Shown here in pieces: positions 31,692 through 35,338 of a stretch of DNA of 35,338 nucleotides; position 1 is the stretch's first letter; each line of letters opens with the position of its first letter. Below the pieces are notes generated by a model that worked only from the letters and a program-made list of their open reading frames with translations, was not told the origin of the DNA and ran no database searches. Source of the DNA: an uncultured Oscillospiraceae bacterium (GTDB lineage: Bacteria > Bacillota > Clostridia > Oscillospirales > Oscillospiraceae); the NCBI GenBank assembly GCA_910579485.1, contig CAJTVO010000018.1, positions 1 to 35,338 on the forward strand, read 5' to 3'. The position numbers and the translations under genes were made by a program.

Positions 31692-31720
31692 TTGCGTTCC
31701 AGGATATCCTGTGCTATACT
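31692..31720 (+). promoter_or_regulatory. SulP gene promoter with 12-bp palindrome
   Basis: Extended -10 TGC-TATACT (hexamer 31715-31720), a weak -35 TTGCGT (31692-31697) 17 bp upstream. The perfect palindrome CAGGATATCCTG fills 31700-31711 in the spacer, an ideal repressor position. A start near 31727 leaves about 29 nt before the GTG. Confidence 0.55.
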
Positions 31721-31755
31721 GCGTGGAGCGTTTATTGGGAAAAGGAGAAACTATC

Positions 31756-33408
31756 GTGAAAGACCTGACGCCTCAGCTGTTCCACTCTCTCAAGCACTAC
31801 TCCCGGCAGGACTTTTTGAAGGATCTGACCGCCGGGGTCATCGTCGCCATCATCGCCCTGCCCCTGTCCATCGCCCTGGCACTGGCCTCCGGCGTAGCGC
31901 CGGAGCAGGGACTGTATACCGCCATCGTGGCGGGCTTCGTCATCTCCGCCCTGGGCGGGAGCCGGGTGCAGATCGCCGGACCCACCGCCGCCTTCGCTAC
32001 CATCGTGGCGGGCATTGTGGCCCGGAACGGCATGGAGGGCCTGGCGGCCGCCACCATTCTGGCGGGGATCATCCTGATCGCCCTGGGCCTGCTGCGGCTG
32101 GGCAGTATGATCAAGTTCATCCCCTACACCATCACCACCGGCTTTACAGCGGGCATCGCCGTCACCATCGTCATCGGTCAGCTCAAGGACTTTTTCGGCC
32201 TGACCTTCACCCACGCGCCGGTGGAGACCATGGAAAAGCTGGGGGAGGTGGTCCGTACCTTCTCTACCGTGAACTGGGCCGCCGTGGGGGTCGGCGTGCT
32301 GGCGCTGGCGATCCTGTGCCTGTGGCCCATGATCAAACCCCTGCAGAAGATCCCCGCCTCCCTCATCGCCGTGCTGGTGACGGCGGCGGAGGTGAAGCTG
32401 CTGTCCCTGCCGGTGAACACCATCGGCGACCTGTATACCATCTCCAGCGCGCCGCCCCAATTCCATCTGCCCGCCTTTTCCTATGAGACCGTGGCAGCGG
32501 TGCTGCCCGACGCCTTCACCATCGCGGTGCTGGCGGCCATCGAGTCCCTGCTGTCCGCCGTGGTGGCCGACGAGATGATCGGCGCGCGGCACAACTCCAA
32601 CATGGAGCTGGTGGCCCAGGGGGTGGGCAACGCCGCCTCCGCCCTGTTCGGGGGCATCCCCGCCACCGGGGCCATCGCCCGGACGGCGGCCAACATCAAA
32701 AACGGAGGCCGTTCCCCGATAGCGGGCATGGTCCACGCCGGGGTGCTGCTGCTGGTGCTGGTCCTGCTGATGCCTTACGCCGCCCTGATCCCCATGCCCT
32801 GCATTGCCGCCATCCTCTTCCAGGTGGCCTATAACATGAGCGGCTGGCGCACGGTGGTAAAGGTGGTGAAGCGCTCCCCCAAGAGCGACATCGCCGTGCT
32901 GGCCGTGACCTTCCTGCTGACGGTGGCGTTCGACCTGGTGGTTGCCATCGTCGTGGGACTGACCCTGGCCTGCCTGCTGTTCATGAAGCGGATGGCCGAC
33001 GTGGCGGTGGTCAAGGAGTGGGCGTACATACAGGACGCCGGCGCCGGTCAGGGCCGGATGAAGAGCGTGCCTCCCCACGTGATGGTCTACGAGATCAGCG
33101 GCCCCATGTTCTTCGGCGCGGCGGACAAGATCCCCCACCTGGAGCCCTCCGGCGGACGGCGGGTGCTGATCCTGCGGATGCGTTCGGTGCCCGCCATGGA
33201 CATCACGGCGCTGAACAGCCTCCAGCGGCTGTGCGGCGAGTGCTGGGACAAGGGGATCACGGTGATCTTCTCCCATGTGAACGACCAGCCGATGTCCGTA
33301 TTCCGCAAGTCCGGCCTGTTCGACGAGGTGGGAGCGGAGAACTTCGCGCCCAACATCGACGCCGCCCTGGCGCGGGCAGCAGAGCTGGCGTCCGGCGTTG
33401 GAAAGTGA
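31756..33408 (+). CDS. SulP-family anion transporter with STAS domain
   Basis: 550 residues. The membrane part (about 20-420) shows SLC26/SulP signatures: DLTAGVIVAIIALPLSIALALASG, then the conserved GLYTAIVAGFVISALGGS, then QIAGPTAAF, and later NSNMELVAQGVGNAASALFGGIPATGAIARTAAN. The C-terminal STAS domain (about 435-550) includes VLILRMRSVPAMDITALNSL with the conserved T/S region. Bacterial members carry sulfate, bicarbonate or dicarboxylates; substrate is not readable from sequence. The start is the GTG at 31756 with AAAGGAG eight bases upstream; a much longer frame from 30433 is antisense shadow of brnQ. Confidence 0.9.
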   Translation: MKDLTPQLFHSLKHYSRQDFLKDLTAGVIVAIIALPLSIALALASGVAPEQGLYTAIVAGFVISALGGSRVQIAGPTAAFATIVAGIVARNGMEGLAAATILAGIILIALGLLRLGSMIKFIPYTITTGFTAGIAVTIVIGQLKDFFGLTFTHAPVETMEKLGEVVRTFSTVNWAAVGVGVLALAILCLWPMIKPLQKIPASLIAVLVTAAEVKLLSLPVNTIGDLYTISSAPPQFHLPAFSYETVAAVLPDAFTIAVLAAIESLLSAVVADEMIGARHNSNMELVAQGVGNAASALFGGIPATGAIARTAANIKNGGRSPIAGMVHAGVLLLVLVLLMPYAALIPMPCIAAILFQVAYNMSGWRTVVKVVKRSPKSDIAVLAVTFLLTVAFDLVVAIVVGLTLACLLFMKRMADVAVVKEWAYIQDAGAGQGRMKSVPPHVMVYEISGPMFFGAADKIPHLEPSGGRRVLILRMRSVPAMDITALNSLQRLCGECWDKGITVIFSHVNDQPMSVFRKSGLFDEVGAENFAPNIDAALARAAELASGVGK

Positions 33409-33462
33409 GAACAGGCCGCCGCTCCCCGCCCTAAAGCCGCCGTAGGAAAAAATCATCTGTAC

Positions 33463-33502
33463 AAACGGGGCATCCGCCAGTCATGGCGGATGCCCCGTTT
33501 TA
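33463..33502. terminator. Bidirectional terminator between SulP gene and clpB
   Basis: A 17-bp perfect stem 33463-33479/33484-33500 with loop GTCA; AAA on the left and TTTT on the right. It lies 12 bases from the clpB stop on the minus strand. Confidence 0.88.
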
Positions 33503-33513
33503 ATCATATCAGA

Positions 33514-35338
33514 TTACTTGCCCTCAACTGTGAACGTCAGCTGCTCCCCATCGGCGCCGATGACGGCCTTCTGCCCGTCGGACAGAGCGCCCCGGATCAG
33601 CATCGCGGCCAGCTCCGTCTCCACGTGCTTCTGCAGATACCGCTTCACCGGTCTCGCGCCGTAGGACGGCGAGTAGCTGGCCCGGGCGATGAAAGCCTTG
33701 GCCTCCGCGGTCAGCTCCAGGGCGATGTCCCGGTCCGCCAGGCGGCGGGACACGCCGGTCATGGCAATATCGATGATGCCGCCGATTTGGCTCTCCGTCA
33801 GGGGGGAGAACACCACGATATCGTCCACGCGGTTGATGAACTCCGGCCGGAAGTACTGGTTCAGCTCATTGCGGACCCGCTCCTTCACATCGAGGTCGAT
33901 GGACCCGTCCTGGTGGATGTTCTCCGTCAGGTAGGCGGAGCCGATGTTGCTGGTCATGATGACGATGGTATTCTTGAAGTCCACCGTCCGGCCCTGATTG
34001 TCCGTCAGCCGCCCGTCGTCCAGGAGCTGGAGCAGGATGTTGAACACGTCCGGGTGGGCCTTCTCGATCTCGTCGAAGAGGACCACGCTGTAGGGCTTCC
34101 GCCGGACGGCCTCGGTGAGCTGGCCCCCCTCGTCATAGCCCACGTATCCCGGAGGCGCGCCTACCAGACGGGAGACTGCGTGCTTCTCCATATACTCGGA
34201 CATGTCGATGCGGACCATGTTCCGCTCGTCGTCGAACAGGGACGCCGCCAGGGTCTTGGCCAGCTCCGTCTTGCCCACGCCGGTCGGGCCCAGGAAGATG
34301 AAGGACCCGATGGGCCGGTTCTCGTCCTTGAGCCCCGCCCTGCCCCGCAGGATGGCCTCGCTGACGGCGGAGACCGCCTCGTCCTGGCCGATGACCCTGC
34401 GGTGGAGGATCTCCGGGAGCCGCAGGAGCTTCTCCTTCTCGCTCTCCACCAGCTTGCTCACCGGGATGCCGGTCCACTTGCTGACCACGCCGGCAATCTC
34501 CTCCTCGCCGACCTCCTCCTTCAGGAGGCGGTCCTCCTTTCCGGCGTCCACCCGCTGGCGCTCCTCCTCCAACTGCTTCTCCAGCCGGGGCAGGGCGTCG
34601 TATTTCAGACGGGCCATCTGTTCCAGGTCGTAGTTCCGCTCCGCCTCCTCCATCCGGCGGCGGGTGTCCTCGATCTCCTGCTTGATCCGCTTAATCCCGG
34701 CGATGGACTGCTTCTCCGTCTCCCACCGGGCCCGCATGGCGTCGTTTTTGCTTTTCAGCTCCGCCAGCTCCCCGTCGATATGGGCCAGACGGTTCCTGCT
34801 TCCGGCGTCCTCCTCCTTGCCCAGAGCCTGTTTTTCGATCTCCAGCTGCATGATCTTCCGGCTGATCTCATCCAGCTCGGCGGGGAGGCTGTCGATCTCC
34901 ATGCGGATCTTGCTGGCAGCCTCGTCCATCAGGTCGATGGCCTTGTCCGGCAGGAACCGGTCGGTGATATACCGGTCCGACAGCGTGGCGCAGGCGATCA
35001 GCGCCCCGTCGGTGATCCGCACGCCGTGGTGGATCTCGAACCGCTCCTTCAGCCCCCGGAGGATGGAGATGGTATCCTCCACCGTGGGCTGGCCGATGAG
35101 TACCTTCTGGAACCGGCGCTCCAGGGCGGCGTCCTTCTCGATATACTTCCGGTATTCGTCCAGGGTGGTGGCGCCGATGCAGTGGAGCTCGCCTCTCGCC
35201 AGCTTGGGCTTGAGGAGGTTCCCCGCGTCCATGCTGCCCTCGGTGCGGCCCGCGCCCACGATGTTGTGGAGCTCGTCGATGAACAGGAGGATACGGCCCT
35301 CGCTCTTCTCCACCTCGTTGAGGACCGCCTTCAGCCGC
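33514..35338 (-). CDS. clpB: ClpB disaggregase, 5' end outside window
   Basis: About 607 C-terminal residues of the Hsp100 chaperone that, with DnaK, pulls apart protein aggregates. Seen in order from the window edge: NBD1 Walker B ILLFIDELHNIVGAG and sensor GATTLDEYRKYIEKDAALERRFQ; the long coiled-coil middle domain (about residues 145-255, leucine heptads with many E/K/R) which separates ClpB from ClpA/X; VSKWTGIPVSKL; NBD2 Walker A GPTGVGKTELAK and Walker B VVLFDEIEKAH; and the C-terminal small domain RPEFINRVDDIVVF. No tripeptide degradation-partner (IGL/IGF) loop is seen, in keeping with ClpB rather than ClpC/A. N-terminal domain and promoter (CIRCE or other) are beyond the window. Confidence 0.95.
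   Translation of the reverse strand, partial: RLKAVLNEVEKSEGRILLFIDELHNIVGAGRTEGSMDAGNLLKPKLARGELHCIGATTLDEYRKYIEKDAALERRFQKVLIGQPTVEDTISILRGLKERFEIHHGVRITDGALIACATLSDRYITDRFLPDKAIDLMDEAASKIRMEIDSLPAELDEISRKIMQLEIEKQALGKEEDAGSRNRLAHIDGELAELKSKNDAMRARWETEKQSIAGIKRIKQEIEDTRRRMEEAERNYDLEQMARLKYDALPRLEKQLEEERQRVDAGKEDRLLKEEVGEEEIAGVVSKWTGIPVSKLVESEKEKLLRLPEILHRRVIGQDEAVSAVSEAILRGRAGLKDENRPIGSFIFLGPTGVGKTELAKTLAASLFDDERNMVRIDMSEYMEKHAVSRLVGAPPGYVGYDEGGQLTEAVRRKPYSVVLFDEIEKAHPDVFNILLQLLDDGRLTDNQGRTVDFKNTIVIMTSNIGSAYLTENIHQDGSIDLDVKERVRNELNQYFRPEFINRVDDIVVFSPLTESQIGGIIDIAMTGVSRRLADRDIALELTAEAKAFIARASYSPSYGARPVKRYLQKHVETELAAMLIRGALSDGQKAVIGADGEQLTFTVEGK

Noticed and set aside
30433..33408. A 991-residue plus-strand open frame
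   Set aside because: Its first 441 codons are antisense to brnQ and low-complexity in composition; the SulP gene starts at the GTG 31756 with a good ribosome site.
1..35338. CRISPR arrays, tRNA or rRNA genes, riboswitches
   Set aside because: No regularly spaced repeats, cloverleaf-like segments with a TTCRANY arm, or known riboswitch cores were seen in the intergenic regions; a covariance-model scan was not possible here.

Overview
The window looks like a chromosomal segment of a fairly GC-rich, spore-forming Clostridia-class Firmicute, most like the Oscillospiraceae (Flavonifractor/Oscillibacter/Lawsonibacter type). The evidence is the sporulation pair SpmA/SpmB, strong AGGAGG-type ribosome binding sites, sigma-A promoters with TGn extended -10 boxes, multi-domain hybrid sensor kinases of the clostridial type, and remnants of a Tn1549-like conjugative element. 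The placement is inferred from gene content; no rRNA or other phylogenetic marker is present.

Layout. 1-3.3 kb: 3' part of comEC, then spmA-spmB. 3.3-5.9 kb (minus): an EF-G/TetM-like translational GTPase fused to a YacP/Rae1-type NYN nuclease domain. 6.2-11.5 kb: two hybrid histidine kinases, one soluble with a GAF domain and one membrane-bound with an extracytoplasmic sensor. 11.5-12.2 kb: a gene-free stretch with a hairpin cluster and a candidate sigma-D promoter. 12.2-17.6 kb: a flagellin gene with a 1-nt frameshift, a membrane-anchored unknown protein, and three consecutive secreted paralogues sharing an NPY/W-DTD signature and separated by intrinsic terminators. 17.7-20.4 kb (minus): ROK protein, SGNH esterase and YesL operon. 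20.6-23.2 kb (minus): XRE regulator and ABC half-transporter. 23.2-26.6 kb: an SSB-like double OB-fold protein, an Ig-like lipoprotein, a hotdog thioesterase and endonuclease III.

26.6-28.9 kb is a graveyard of mobile DNA. It holds an XRE gene with two nonsense codons, an IS630 transposase fragment, an IS5-family (IS427-group) insertion sequence whose transposase has an amber codon upstream of a canonical slippery site, a shred of an integrative element (amidoligase tail, frameshifted gamma-glutamylcyclotransferase, small ORF), and a 167-bp MITE with the same terminal repeats as the insertion sequence. 28.9-35.3 kb returns to housekeeping and transport: an MBL-like protein divergent from an HxlR regulator, BrnQ, a SulP transporter, and the 3' two thirds of clpB running off the window.

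The two most novel-looking items are (i) the GTPase-NYN fusion, which joins a ribosome A-site-binding GTPase to a domain whose B. subtilis homologue Rae1 cuts mRNA in the A site, and (ii) the tandem secreted paralogue operon behind flagellin, with a terminator placed only 15-20 nt before each downstream start so that each gene depends on read-through.
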